DNA of 64,000 nt from Artemia franciscana (taxonomy: Eukaryota > Arthropoda > Branchiopoda > Anostraca > Artemiidae): assembly GCF_032884065.1 (NCBI RefSeq), contig NC_088881.1:9389008-9453007 (forward strand), written 5' to 3'. Positions within the stretch are counted from its first letter, which is position 1; every line of letters starts with the position of its first letter. A program made the position numbers and the translations under genes. A model generated the notes under the pieces. That model saw only the letters and a list, made by a program, of their open reading frames with translations, ran no database searches and was not told the origin of the DNA. This document shows, in pieces, positions 1 through 9,760 of this stretch.

Positions 1-384
1 TCTTTACCTTTCTGGGCTTTACCCTATATTTAAGAAAAAAGACATTAGCGATATTCGATCCTCTTATTTCCGTTTCTGTAAATTTCTTCTCTATCTTCCT
101 CTGTGGTATAAGAATCGAAAGATAATCAATAAGTTCCATCTTCCGAACATTACTGAGAAGCTGACTGATCTACACAAAAAGCTCTCAGAAACCGCGTATC
201 GGCGTTTGTCGCCTCACCATGGTCTGATCCGTTTGTATGATTAATGTCTATTGTTGACTCTCGTTTTTTTGTTATTTGTTTTTTTATTTGTTATTTGTTT
301 TCCGTTTTTCTTCAAGTTTTTACTCCACTATTTATCTTTTTGATGTAAGTGGGTTAGAAATAAATATTATTATATTATTATTAT
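1..384 (+). mobile_element. 3' end of a non-LTR retrotransposon (LINE)
   Basis: The window opens inside a LINE. Positions 2-244 encode the last 80 residues of its ORF2 protein, ending in a stop at 242-244. The segment FKKKDI..SSYFRFCKFLL aligns with the C-terminus of the much better preserved LINE at 57979-60147 (LRKKDT..SGYFKYCKYLL). The 3' UTR carries TTTACTCCAC and TGGGTTA and ends in an ATT-type tail at about 360-384, as the 57979 element also does. Shared coding end, UTR words and tail make the two copies members of one family. The upstream part lies outside the window. Confidence 0.85.
2..244 (+). CDS. LINE ORF2 C-terminal fragment
   Basis: This open frame runs from the window edge to TAA at 242-244 without a break. 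It encodes the region downstream of the reverse transcriptase palm and thumb. No catalytic motif is included. The identification rests on similarity to the C-terminus of the 722-residue frame at 57979-60147 and on the LINE-like UTR that follows. Confidence 0.75.
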   Translation, partial: LYLSGLYPIFKKKDISDIRSSYFRFCKFLLYLPLWYKNRKIINKFHLPNITEKLTDLHKKLSETAYRRLSPHHGLIRLYD

Positions 385-719
385 GTCATCACAAGGTATT
401 TTGAAAATATTTCTTTTATAACTTTAATAATTTACTTTAATCTGTAAAATTTTCATGGCTTATGTATATGTTTTATCTAGGATAAAAGTGAATACGTAAC
501 AAGATGACCTTTTCTATCTTCTTTCGCAATTTCTTTTTGAAGAAATTAAATTTTGAGCCCTAAAAGGCAAAATGGTTCACAGCAAGCAACATTTTTAACA
601 TATTTCTAACTAAAAATCTTTAACGAAAAAAAATAGCCATTTCTAACCGATTTTATTATTATTTCGAGTGCTCTCAATATTGCAAAGCTATAATATAAGC
701 AAATTTGCAGAAACTTTCA
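385..719. other. AT-rich spacer, nothing recognised
   Basis: No coding frame, RNA gene or obvious repeat was recognised between the LINE tail and the foldback element. Confidence 0.5.
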
Positions 720-1962
720 ACAATTCGTGGTAACGAACTGTAGTAAAGAGCAACCCGGCTCAATCGTAACCGGAACAAATAAAACAAAATTTTGATACCA
801 ATAATTACATCAAAAGAACTAGATTTTTATGCTGATTTTAAATATATAAGTTTCATTAAGTTTAGTCGTACCGATCAAAGGTTAAGAGCCCGAGATAATT
901 TGTCTAATTTTAGAAAATAGGGAGAAACATGTCCTAAAAATTCATGAAATCTTAACACAAATCACACCATCAGATTCAGCATATCAGAGAACCCCATTGT
1001 AGAGGTTTCAAGCTCTTATCTGCAAAAGTGTGGAATTTTGTATATTTTGCAAGAAGAGAGATCACGGATGCGTGTTCATCTGTTTTATTTTTTTTGTTTT
1101 TACTTACCAGTGGTGATCGTATCGACCCAGTGGCTTTAGCATGTCTTAAGAGGGCTCATTATTATGAAAATTAAAAGCTGAAGTATACGGACATTTTCAG
1201 GGGAACTTCTTCACTTTGGGGGAGGGGGGCTCGGGAGAGGGGGCTACGTGTGAGGATCTTTCCATGGAGGAATTATTTATGATGGAAGAGAATTTCCATG
1301 AAGGTGGCGATAAAGATTTTTTTATTTAATAAAGGACCAGAATCCCTTTAATAATGACTTCAGTTTGATTGTGACGTCAATTTTTTTCGATTTTGTTCAA
1401 TGAAAACCGAAGAAGGCTACTGAGTTTTCTCCTTTTTTTAATGAAGATATAGAATACATTTTGAAATTCAGGAAAGAACGTTTTTATTTTAATTTTAATT
1501 CGACGGAAATATGAAAAAAAAAGGTTTTTCTAAGCTTCTCAGGGGGAAACGACTGCTCAATGACAAATATTCCTCTTATTTGAGTAAATTCTTTTTGTTC
1601 AATTGATTCTGTACAATCTTTTCACATTTCTGATCGAAGATGTGATTAATTATTCTCGAAATCTCTACAGTAAGGTTTACTAATGCGCTGGATTTGATGG
1701 TGCAATTTGCATTAGAATTCCATGAATTTGGGGGATGTCTTCTCCTTTTATTAGAAGTTGAGACAAATTTTCTTCAGGCTCTTAACTTTTGATGGAGAAG
1801 ACTAAAGTAATATATTGAAGGGGAAAATAAAACTTACATACTTAAAATCAGCATAAAAATTCAATTCTTTTGATGTTTTTGTTATCAAAATACCGTTTTT
1901 TAGAGTTTTGGTTACCATTGAGCCGGGTCGTCTCTTGATTACAGTTCGTTACCACGAACTGT
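720..1962. mobile_element. Foldback element with ~300-bp inverted arms and hairpin termini
   Basis: The left end (from 720) and right end (to 1962) are inverted copies of each other. Both carry the block GAGCCGGGT..., a GTAACC/GGTTAC word, a CAAAAGAA/TTCTTTTG word and ATCAGCATAAA-type words in mirrored order. Matching can be followed for roughly 300 bp per arm, to about 1030 on the left and 1650 on the right. Each extreme end is itself a small hairpin, arms ACAGTTCGT and ACGAACTGT around GGTA, with one change in the left copy. No protein is encoded. It is probably a non-autonomous DNA element of unknown family; no target-site duplication was recognised. Confidence 0.7.
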
Positions 1963-2149
1963 TTGATTAACTTTTAGCTAGTATGTGCCGTCGTTTATCT
2001 TTACAAACCAAAAATGCTATAGAAATGACAAATTCTATAAAAAAAAGTTTTTTTGTACAAAAATGATCCTATTTTAAAAACTATTTTGTTTTTAATCGCA
2101 CAATGCACTAGGTTCCTTGAAAATGAGTCATTAAAAAGTGATTTTTCAA

Positions 2150-2680
2150 AAGTTTTATTTGAATTAGAAAAAAACTAAGCCCAATGCCCTTCCTCTTGCA
2201 ACATTCTAGGTTCACTGGATTTATATGATCTTCTATGAGGAACAAAAACAATTAAACACGCATCCGTGATCTTTCTTTTGGCAGTAAGGTTCTCTGATAC
2301 ACGGAATCTGATGTTGTGACTTTAATTAAGATCCTACGACTCTTAGTGTGTGTTTTTCCTTTTTTTGAAAATAAGGCAGATTTTCTCAGCCTCATAATTT
2401 TTGATGGGTAAAACTAAACTTGATTAAATTCATGCATTTAAAATCAGCATAAACATTTGATTCTTTTGATGTATCTGTTGATATTAAAATTCCGTTTCTT
2501 AGAGTTTTGGTTACAAGCTCCTGTCTGCAATAATTTAGAATTTTTTATTTTTTGCCAGAAGAAAGATCAAGAATGAGTGTTTTTTGTGTTTTTTTTTCCA
2601 AGGGTGATGGTAACCACCCAGTAGTCCTAAATATCACGAGAGATTAAAAGTTCTAGTGCCTTTTTTAAATTAAAAACTTA
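2150..2680. repeat. Rearranged partial copy of the foldback family
   Basis: 2190-2513 repeats the right half of the 720-1962 element, from the CAACATTCTAGG word through ATCAGCATAAA to GAGTTTTGGTTAC. 2514-2680 repeats the inner left arm in the opposite sense (GCTCCTGTCTGCAATAAT, TTGCCAGAAGAAAGATCA). The hairpin end is missing, so this is a broken, internally inverted relic. Confidence 0.6.
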
Positions 2681-2854
2681 AATTTAATTAAATTAAAAAC
2701 CTTTTTATTTAAAAAAAAAATGCAATTTTACGTATAGGCTTGATGATTAGACGTCCACAAATTGAGTGCCAGAAACATATATAACCAGGATGAGAAAGCC
2801 ACAGCTCTAAAAACACGTCGAGTTTCAAAATGATACAATCATTTTGAGATATAT

Positions 2855-2965
2855 ACAGTTCTCAGTAACAAACTGTAAGTAAGAGGCGACAGGGCTCAAT
2901 AGTAACCGAAACTCTAAGAAATGGGATTTTAGTATCAGCAGATAAATCAAAAGAACCGGATGATA
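2855..2965. repeat. Left-end fragment of the foldback family
   Basis: It starts with a diverged terminal hairpin (ACAGTT...AACTGT at 2855-2876), followed by GGGCTCAATAGTAACCGAAA and ATCAAAAGAACCGG, matching the left end of the 720-1962 element. It stops abruptly near 2965. Confidence 0.6.
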
Positions 2966-3322
2966 GCACAGAGTGAACTCAAGCCCAAAGGAAATGGAGC
3001 CTGTATTATTTCAATCTTAAGACATAAGCTTTAAAGTCAATAAATTAATATTTCGCACTGAAGGGGAATAGAACCATGGTTTTCCGCATGAAAAGTGGGA
3101 TGCTTTCAATTGTTCCGTTAGAGTCATATGAAATATAAGTTACACGTAGTTAAAGTAAAGAACGGATAGTAAACATTATATTAACTGATTATTGCTAGGA
3201 GGCAAAAATTTTACAATGAAACCTTACTTAAAAAAACCAGCATCATCCATTTATAGTTAACAAAAAAAATTCGCCCTATGTGAGGTGTGAACCTTAGCGT
3301 CACAAAATCTATGCTCTATGGA

Positions 3323-3430
3323 CAAGCTCCTGTCTGAAATAATGTGGAATTTTTATTTTTTGCCAGAAGAAATATCACATTTGCGTGTTTTAATGTTTTT
3401 TCCAAGGGTGATTGTATCGACGATGGGTGT
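3323..3430. repeat. Inner-arm fragment of the foldback family
   Basis: The words GCTCCTGTCTGAAATAAT, TTGCCAGAAGAAATATCAC and GGGTGATTGTATCGAC match the inner left arm of the foldback family. It ends where LINE-like coding sequence becomes recognisable downstream. Confidence 0.5.
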
Positions 3431-3544
3431 TGCAAAATTTCTTCTGCCAGGTACTACCCCAGAAGCGATAATAGCAGGTAACCCCCAGGTCACAGAGGCT
3501 AAAAGATATGGCAGTTCGCAGACAGTTCGACTTGTTTTGCAGAT

Positions 3545-3847
3545 GCATCATCACGTGATAGGGCTATTCGGCAAGGTATCTATGTTGAATACAATCATCT
3601 CAAAGTAACGACATTCAAAGAAATCCCGAAAAGGTGCTTCAGTTGCCAGTCTTTCGAGCATCTGGCTCGAGACTGCAGCAATATACCCTGCTGCCATTGT
3701 TGTCCAGGGCCCCATGAATTGACAAAGGTAACACCCTGTCAATCGAACAATGTTAAGCGTGCCCTCTGTCCCGACGGAAAGAACGATCACCCAAGCTATA
3801 CCCTGATCTGTCCAGCTGTTAAAAAAGCCATGAACAAAGAGTGTTAA
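3545..3847 (+). pseudogene. LINE ORF1 C-terminal fragment with CCHC zinc knuckles
   Basis: The frame reads ...RAIRQGIYVEYNHLKVTTFK and then KRCFSCQSFEHLARDC, a perfect C-x2-C-x4-H-x4-C knuckle. A second, cysteine-rich segment, CCHCCPGPHE, follows, and the frame ends at TAA 3845-3847. ORF1 proteins of I/Jockey-type LINEs bind the element RNA through such knuckles. Only the 3' part is recognisable; the upstream reading frame is lost. Retroviral gag proteins also carry CCHC knuckles, but the adjacent endonuclease and RT order here is that of a LINE. Confidence 0.7.
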
Positions 3848-3848
3848 C

Positions 3849-4470
3849 CCCGAAAATGAACAAATTAAAGGTCTTTTACCGGAAGACATACAGACACAAC
3901 ATTATGAAGATAGGCTACCTTAATGGAATTTACTACGGTTATAATATAACTTGTGTCCAAGAGCATCTACTTACCAATGACAATTTCGCTCTGTTCCAGT
4001 ACTTTCTGAGCAAATCAGTTTTCATACATGAAGCAAAAAACCAATTTACGCGTGGAAGACCTAGCAGCAGCACTGCTAATATAGTTGACGACCACCTTCC
4101 CTGTAAGCTTTACGAGTCGTGTGACTTTTACGCTTCTCTGGAATTTGGTGGGTCAACTAGCTTTTCCCTCATCACTGTATATCTTCCAACAAACGTGAAT
4201 AACGATCATTCTGAAAAATGTTATGCCGAAGCCTGTAGCCGTTTAAGCAGACTCTAGTGTAGAATCAGCAGCAGGTGCATTTTGTTTTGTGGAAACTTCC
4301 ACTGTAACCCCTGCTTACCTGGTAAATTGAAGACGGGATATCCTTTTGTGACAAAGATCAACAGTTTACATGTATACACAATAGTGGCTATACGAGTAAT
4401 TTTGACTATGTGGCAATAATCTTTCCATTCATGAAAAATATAAGAGTTTACACCAACCATAGTGACCATT
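3849..4470 (+). pseudogene. LINE ORF2 endonuclease remnant
   Basis: The frame beginning near 3849 contains ITCVQEHLLTNDNFALFQYF, equivalent to the Q-E-H active-site strand of APE-type LINE endonucleases, then SLITVYLPTN. After a break, GNFHCNP (normally GDFN) and NHSDHLGLSF (the SDH motif) follow at about 4285-4480. The motif order matches an APE nuclease, which nicks target DNA to prime reverse transcription. Stops and frame changes make it non-functional. Confidence 0.65.
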
Positions 4471-5044
4471 TAGGTCTATCTTTTGGTGTCCTCTTTCAAT
4501 CTACTGCCAACCGTGCAACCAAAAACATACTTTATCAAAACTGAGTGGGAAACAATTAACACGGTGTTGTATCAACATACTTGTGAAGGAATCCTGAGAA
4601 AAGAAGAAATTTGCCATGCCATAAACACCGCAGAAACGTTAGCTGGCCCTTGTCATAATGTCCCTTCTGGTTCTCCAAAACCAGGTTGAGACAAGTCTCC
4701 CCTGGCCAAGCAAGCAAAAAGAACGTACTAAGTTGTGGTACAGCATCTGGAAGAAATCCGATAATCCCATATCTGAAGTGATCTTCCAACGATTTTGGAG
4801 CACAAAGAAGGACTATCTAAATCTAACGGGAAAACTGAAAAGCGAAGAAGCTCATAAGTTTTTAGCGCAAGCCTTAAGGAACCCGTAAGTGATGTAGAAG
4901 TTCATCAAGAGATCTCAAACCAGTGGTAAAACGTGCTCATCTGATATTTCAGAAGTGGTTAAGGTTTTACTCTACAGTGTTTGGTTCCGAAGACCCCAAG
5001 CTTGAATGAGTTTGTGATAAACGCTTAAACAAAAACTCAAAACC

Positions 5045-5930
5045 TTGTTAATAGTCCAAAATACATTTGTGGTATCTAAATCGGCTGTAGATAAAACAGT
5101 CTGTAAATTAAAACGCGGAAAGGCACCTGGTCTTGATGGTATTTGTCCGGATAACCTAAGACATGACACTGACCTCTTGTTTGAACATATTACTCTTCTA
5201 TTCCAGATGTGTGTCGATTGCGGTGTGGTCCCCAGCTCATTTTGTGCTGGTGTTCTGTCAAAACTTTCCCAAGAAAAATAAAAACCAAAAATCAGTACAC
5301 GGGAAAAAAAACCAATTACCGTTTCAAGTGTTCTCAGTAAGGTCCTCAAGCTGCTTCTCCTTCCGGAAATTTTGTGGAAGTGTAGATTGGATTATCGTCA
5401 ATTCAGATTTGGCCAAAACCTGGGTTGCATGTTTGTATACAGGCTTTTAAAGAAAGCTATTGACAAAGTCCACAGAATGGCATCCTCCCTCTTTATGTGC
5501 AGCGTAGACATCTCAAGTGCATTCGATTCAGTTTTGCAGTCTCAGGTGTTCCTGAAATTACCCAAGTATGGTGTGAATGCTCATGTCGTAGCATTCTTAT
5601 CTTTTTGGTACTCAGGCAGTTTTTCTATGGTTAGACTGACAGGGGATCACCTGAACAGACTCATTAGACTTGTTCGAGATCCTTCATCAAGGATCTGTAT
5701 TAAACCCCATCCTGTTTAAAACCTTTACATCCGGAATAACAAAACCGTAGCTGGAGGATTCTGCATGAATCCATGTGACCTCAGCCGGCTTTCGTATGCT
5801 TACGACCTGCTGATGTTAATCAGCAGCCTAACTACTCTACAAGAAAATATTGACCACCTGATAACTAGTTACTAAAGTATCGGTCTAAGGGTCAACGTAC
5901 CGACGACGGAGTTGGTAGAATTTTGTTTCT
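5045..5930 (+). pseudogene. LINE reverse transcriptase remnant
   Basis: Three successive frames carry RT blocks: LKRGKAPGLDGICPDNLR (about 5108-5160), LLFQMCVDCGVVPSSF, then FRFGQNLGC and VDISSAFDSV (5405-5535). Further on is SYAYDLLMLI near 5800, where a functional enzyme has YADD. Several frame changes separate the blocks. The second catalytic aspartate pair is altered (YAYD), a further sign of decay. Confidence 0.7.
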
Positions 5931-6109
5931 CAGCAAGCAAGCACCAAAGTAGAACAATTTTTTTGTATGAACGGGCAAAAATAAAATTATTATAACAATA
6001 CGCCTATACCGATACACGTGATATCGATGCTTCCGATAACGATACAGCGTACATGTCTTTCTCCAAGGACTATGGAGGGTCGTATCATCACCAAAACTAT
6101 AGATATTGG

Positions 6110-6310
6110 ACTTTTGAACTATGTTGAACAAAATGGCTATCTTAAAATATTTATTCGGAGACTTTTGGGGGAGGAGCTTTAAGGGAGTCGGGGATACTTA
6201 CCTTCCAATCTTTTTGGTCACTAAAAAGGGAACTATCAAATTTAAAATCCCTTCGATTGATCTATTAAATATCGTTCTATGATGTTTTGGTCACCCCCTA
6301 GCTTTGCTAA
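6110..6310. repeat. Foldback-family internal fragment
   Basis: AAAATGGCTATCTTAAAAT followed by GGGGGAGGAGC, CTTCCAATCTTTTTGGTCAC and TAAAAAGGGAACTA parallels 36625-36740 in the long composite copy. It is a diverged relic with no coding content. Confidence 0.45.
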
Positions 6311-6429
6311 AAAAAGAAACAGAAACGGGAGACAGATCATTGCTACCCATACAAAAAGTGATTTTCCTTGTTGTTCAAGGAGGGAATCTGCAATTTCCCT
6401 CAAAAACGTTTTCAACCATGCTGATTCCA

Positions 6430-6690
6430 ATGGTACACTTTCATTCTGATCTGACGTCATTTCAAAGGGGTTTCAAGCTTTTTCTTCAAATCACCATAAT
6501 TTTCTTTTTGCAACAAACTTTTACTTTTAGGAGGAACCAAAATAATAGTTGTCCTTCCTAAATCAGTGCTAGGTGAATTTTTGTCTCACTAGATAGACTT
6601 TTCTAAACGCATTTTTTAACTTTTGGCTACTATTGGCTGTGGTTCGCTCTTTACTAGGTTGCAGCTACCACTGCAACCATGACGCTTATT
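6430..6690. repeat. Dispersed repeat, copy 1 of 3
   Basis: The blocks AATAATAGTTGTCCTTCCTA, AATCAGTGCTAGGTGA, TTTTGTCTCACTAG and GGCTGTGGTTCGCTCTTTAC recur in diverged form near 9640-9740 and 15000-15105. No protein or terminal structure was recognised. It is probably a non-autonomous mobile repeat. Confidence 0.5.
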
Positions 6691-6699
6691 TATGTCACT

Positions 6700-8050
6700 A
6701 AAATTGTGTTTTATTTTGGAATAATGAACATAAAATTGACATCACTTGAAAAGAGGAAGAGATAAAAGTTTTTTAAGGGGATTCCCCTTCCAGATTGTGT
6801 TGGGTAGCCCGATTAGAAACACGACCGTCTTCCTCTAGCTTTAGTACGGTTTCGTTTTTTAAATTCATTGTTGTTCTTTCAAGTCTTATGTTTTCTTTCA
6901 CTGTAGAATCGCTGCTACTTTTTTTCACCTTGACTAAGGATCAAAGTAGCCTCAAGATAACACATAAAACAAACAAATAGACTAGTACTACAAAACACGC
7001 ACAAAAAAGACATTCAATCAGCAAGAGTTCAGCTGGCCCAGCTCATAGCCAAACCTTATAAATAAATTTGACATACATTTATTTAAGCAAAAAAACAACA
7101 AAATATAACATAATGCAATATACAAGAATTTTTCTATTGAAATAATAGGCTATGAAAATCGTATACTCAAAGGAATCTAAAAAATGGAGTTAATAATTGC
7201 TTAAGCCCTGTAGAATACCAGCAATGGTGTAGATTGTCAATTCATAGGAAAAATAACATCCCTCTTTTTTCCACCCACCCCACTATTTGTAAAACTTTTT
7301 TTAAGAATTGCTGCTAAAAAATTACTGTAAATAAATTACATGAATCCTGAAACTGATATGAATTGAAATTAATCATTAAGTTTCACTAAAAAAAAAAGAA
7401 ATTATCCCTAACAGGGCTGAGGATGATGTCTATTAAAGCTTCTAAAGATCATAGTGCTTTAATTGGAACAAAATACATTTAAAAACTGATCTCATTTTAT
7501 AATTGCAATATTGACAGTCTATACATTTTTATATTTTCTGGAATTGATATCATTCTATCATTATATATTAAATATCAGTTTACTTTTATTAATTCTCTAA
7601 GGCCCACTATACTATTCAGTTGATTTTATTTAATTTTTTGTTGATGTTTCAATACATCTTACCACACTCTTCAAAATAAAATATCGTTTTAAATACAAAG
7701 CAATTGACAATCGAGCCATTTAAGCCTGTTTTATGTCGAATTTAAGAACTTAATTTACCAGTTATACCACAATGAACTTTATTTATTTCTTTTCTTTTTG
7801 AAGACATAACCATCTTTACAAGTTAGTTTCAAATATTCCTAAGGCTTAGGAGGGTTGCACTTTTAGTAATAAAAGTGCTTATATATTAAAATAAAATAAA
7901 ATATATCAATAATATTTATAATTTAAGACCACCTGTAAGTACTGCTGTTCCTTTGCCAAAGAAAGTAGTTGAAATTAACAAATATTATACTTTTAAATTA
8001 AAAAAGCCATTTTTCATTATAATTACATCCCGCTTTCTAGTGTTATAATG
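6700..8050. other. AT-rich region, nothing recognised
   Basis: About 1.3 kb of very AT-rich sequence with no sustained coding frame, no tRNA-like structure and no clear repeat. Confidence 0.5.
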
Positions 8051-8054
8051 ACAG

Positions 8055-8290
8055 AAAGGCTAGTGCACATTCTGCAGATGAAGATTGATACATCCCCAAA
8101 GATTATCCTTTTCGGCCAACCATCTTGGGCTAAACAAAAAGCAGGCTGTCCACGGTTCGAGGGAAGGATGATGTCCTAAAGAAAGATTTAAAGGAAACGG
8201 GAACTTCAAGGGAAGCTCCGTTGGCCTCATCTGGCTAGGTTCTGCGGTGAATTGTAGGTAGTAGTATTAGTAGTAGTAGTAGTAATCATT
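8055..8290 (+). mobile_element. 3'-terminal LINE fragment with TAG microsatellite tail
   Basis: Frameshifted coding words FGQPSWAKQKAGCPRF and EDDVLK-like sequence resemble the conserved C-terminal tail of a widespread RTE/Jockey-like family (KRKAGRPRLRWEDDVLKDLK in intact proteins, from memory). The segment ends in a (TAG)n tract at about 8262-8290, as expected for a LINE 3' end. The upstream part is absent, so this is a 5'-truncated dead copy. Confidence 0.55.
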
Positions 8291-8416
8291 TTAATTTGAG
8301 GGAGAAGTTTGTTTAAATAAAAATATAAGCTTTTGGTTTGAATTTACTCATGGCTGTTTTTTCTTTTCTTATTAAAGATGATAAAACAACCTTCTTCGCT
8401 TAATTTTATTTTATGA
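8291..8416. other. Short AT-rich spacer between LINE tail and dapF fragment
   Basis: Ungapped sequence joins the LINE tail to the dapF stop. On the minus strand an AATAAA word lies about 10 bases past the dapF stop. It could be a eukaryotic poly(A) signal, but such words are common by chance in AT-rich DNA. Confidence 0.35.
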
Positions 8417-8787
8417 CTAGTTCAAAAAATATTCTCCTTTATAAATAATTTTAATGTTTTTAGCAGCGTATGTCATGACAACACCTTCATCCATTTTGTA
8501 CTTAGAAATAACATATCCTTTGCTATAATTTATTTGAGCGTAATCCTTAATATAACCTCTTAATGTTGAAACAACTGTAGCAGCAGCTGCTCCTGTTCCA
8601 CAAGCTAACGTTACACCAACACCTCTTTCCCAGACTCTTACATTGATTTCCTGATTATTTACCACCTGAATCATTTCCACGTTGCTTTGTTCGGGAAAAC
8701 AGGAAAGCTTAGATAGACTTTCCCCAAACTTTTTTATCAGTATATCTAAAGGTTGTTTCTGATTTTTAGAAACAAAAACAACAAGAT
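8417..8787 (-). CDS. dapF: Diaminopimelate epimerase (DapF), C-terminal half, bacterial-type
   Basis: DapF interconverts LL- and meso-diaminopimelate in bacterial lysine and peptidoglycan synthesis, a pathway animals lack. About 123 residues are visible. First comes LVVFVS, matching the family's PHLV-F strand, then PEQSNVEMIQVV, then VRVWERGVG and TLACGTGAAA. The Cys of ACGTGA corresponds to the second catalytic cysteine. A stop follows at 8417-8419. The N-terminal half with the first catalytic cysteine is missing; it would lie in the 100-N gap that begins at 8788. The frame on the far side of the gap is host repeat sequence, not DapF. There are no stops in the visible part. The flanks are eukaryotic repeats, so this is either a horizontally acquired gene or a chimeric or contaminated scaffold join. 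Confidence 0.85.
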
Positions 8788-8887
8788 NNNNNNNNNNNNN
8801 NNNNNNNNNNNNNNNNNNNNNNNNNNNNNNNNNNNNNNNNNNNNNNNNNNNNNNNNNNNNNNNNNNNNNNNNNNNNNNNNNNNNNNN
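8788..8887. other. Assembly gap (100 N)
   Basis: Exactly 100 N, the size commonly used for a gap of unknown length. It cuts the dapF frame, so the true structure upstream of the gene is unknown. Confidence 0.99.
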
Positions 8888-9394
8888 TTGGTGGCTCCAA
8901 GATGAATTAATCGGTTGGCTCTCATCAATATATAACCTCCGTTCGAATCTAGCTTTATCTGTCGACGAAATACAAGTCAAACGTGCAAACAAAACAATTT
9001 CGTGGGGGTGGATAGGCGTTGTTATAAAAAGATTTTTTCGGGGGAGGAGGATACAAAAACAACTTTAAAAACGCATCAAAAATTGGTCTATTTTCATTTT
9101 TGTTTGGTTTTTACGAGTTGGATAAACATTTCGGGAGGAGGATGTTCAAACCCCCTAACCCCTTTCCTTGGATACGGCCTTAATATGAAGATGCAGTTTT
9201 TGCGAAAAATTGCACTTTCTATATATATTATATTTTGTTGCATACAACAAGCACGTATAACTTTCAAATGAGCTCTCCAACATCTTTCTATGATGCTTCA
9301 GCGCCCCTCTATTAGCGATAAAAACAAGAAGAATAAAGAAAGGAAACACTTCACTGCTTTCCAAATGAAAGTTTTGCTTTTCTTGTTCCTCAAG
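8888..9394. other. Short dispersed repeat, otherwise unrecognised
   Basis: CTCTCATCAATATATAACCT with the following TTCGA-TCTAG-TTT words (8918-8960) recurs at about 9987-10030, so the sequence right of the gap is a host repeat. Nothing coding was recognised. Confidence 0.4.
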
Positions 9395-9760
9395 TTGGGC
9401 GACTGTAATTCTTTTAAGTGCGTTATGGTAATTCTACTTTCGGCTATGTAATTGTTCTTTCGGCCATGGTAATTCCCCTTTCGGCTAATGGGCTATGTAA
9501 TTCTCCTTTCGGCTATGTAATTATCCTTTCGGTTATGGTAAAAGGGCTATGATGTTGTTTTAGTTTCGGCCCAACACATTTTTTTTTTTTGAGTTTCAGG
9601 CTGTTTTTTCAAATTCCGGTAGTTTCTTTTTCGCAATAAACCTTTACCATTAGAATTAATCGAAATAATAGTTTCCATTCCTAAATCAGCTTCACATGAT
9701 AGGTTTTTTTCTCGGTCAAATTCTCGCTCACTTGCCGGTTGTTTTCAAAACGAGCTTTTG
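9395..9760. repeat. Degenerate TTTCGGCTATG minisatellite plus dispersed repeat copy 2
   Basis: Between about 9415 and 9545 the phrase CTTTCGGCTATGTAATTCT or a close variant occurs about six times at irregular 20-30 bp spacing. It is followed (9590-9740) by a copy of the dispersed repeat seen at 6430 and 14855. A single TTTCGGCTATGG also precedes the 14855 copy, so the minisatellite may have grown from part of that repeat. Confidence 0.55.

Larger units (their letters stand above)
3545..5960 (+). mobile_element. Decayed I/Jockey-type LINE (ORF1 and ORF2 remnants)
   Basis: In order on the + strand this element has an ORF1 tail with CCHC zinc knuckles (3545-3847), an APE-type endonuclease remnant (3900-4470) and reverse transcriptase blocks (5045-5930). 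The RT blocks include RGKAPGLDGI, VDISSAFDSV and a YADD-equivalent YAYDLLML. The reading frame is broken by several stops and frameshifts, so it cannot encode a working enzyme. The RT blocks closely resemble those of the LINE at 57979-60147, for example VDISSAFD and LLFQMC, indicating the same or a sister family. Confidence 0.8.

Noticed and set aside
3545-3847. A retroviral or LTR-element gag from the CCHC knuckles
   Set aside because: An APE-type endonuclease and LINE-type RT follow in LINE order, and no long terminal repeats were seen.
8888-8992. An N-terminal extension of DapF on the far side of the gap
   Set aside because: The frame joins only through the Ns; its sequence is a dispersed host repeat also present near 9987, not DapF.
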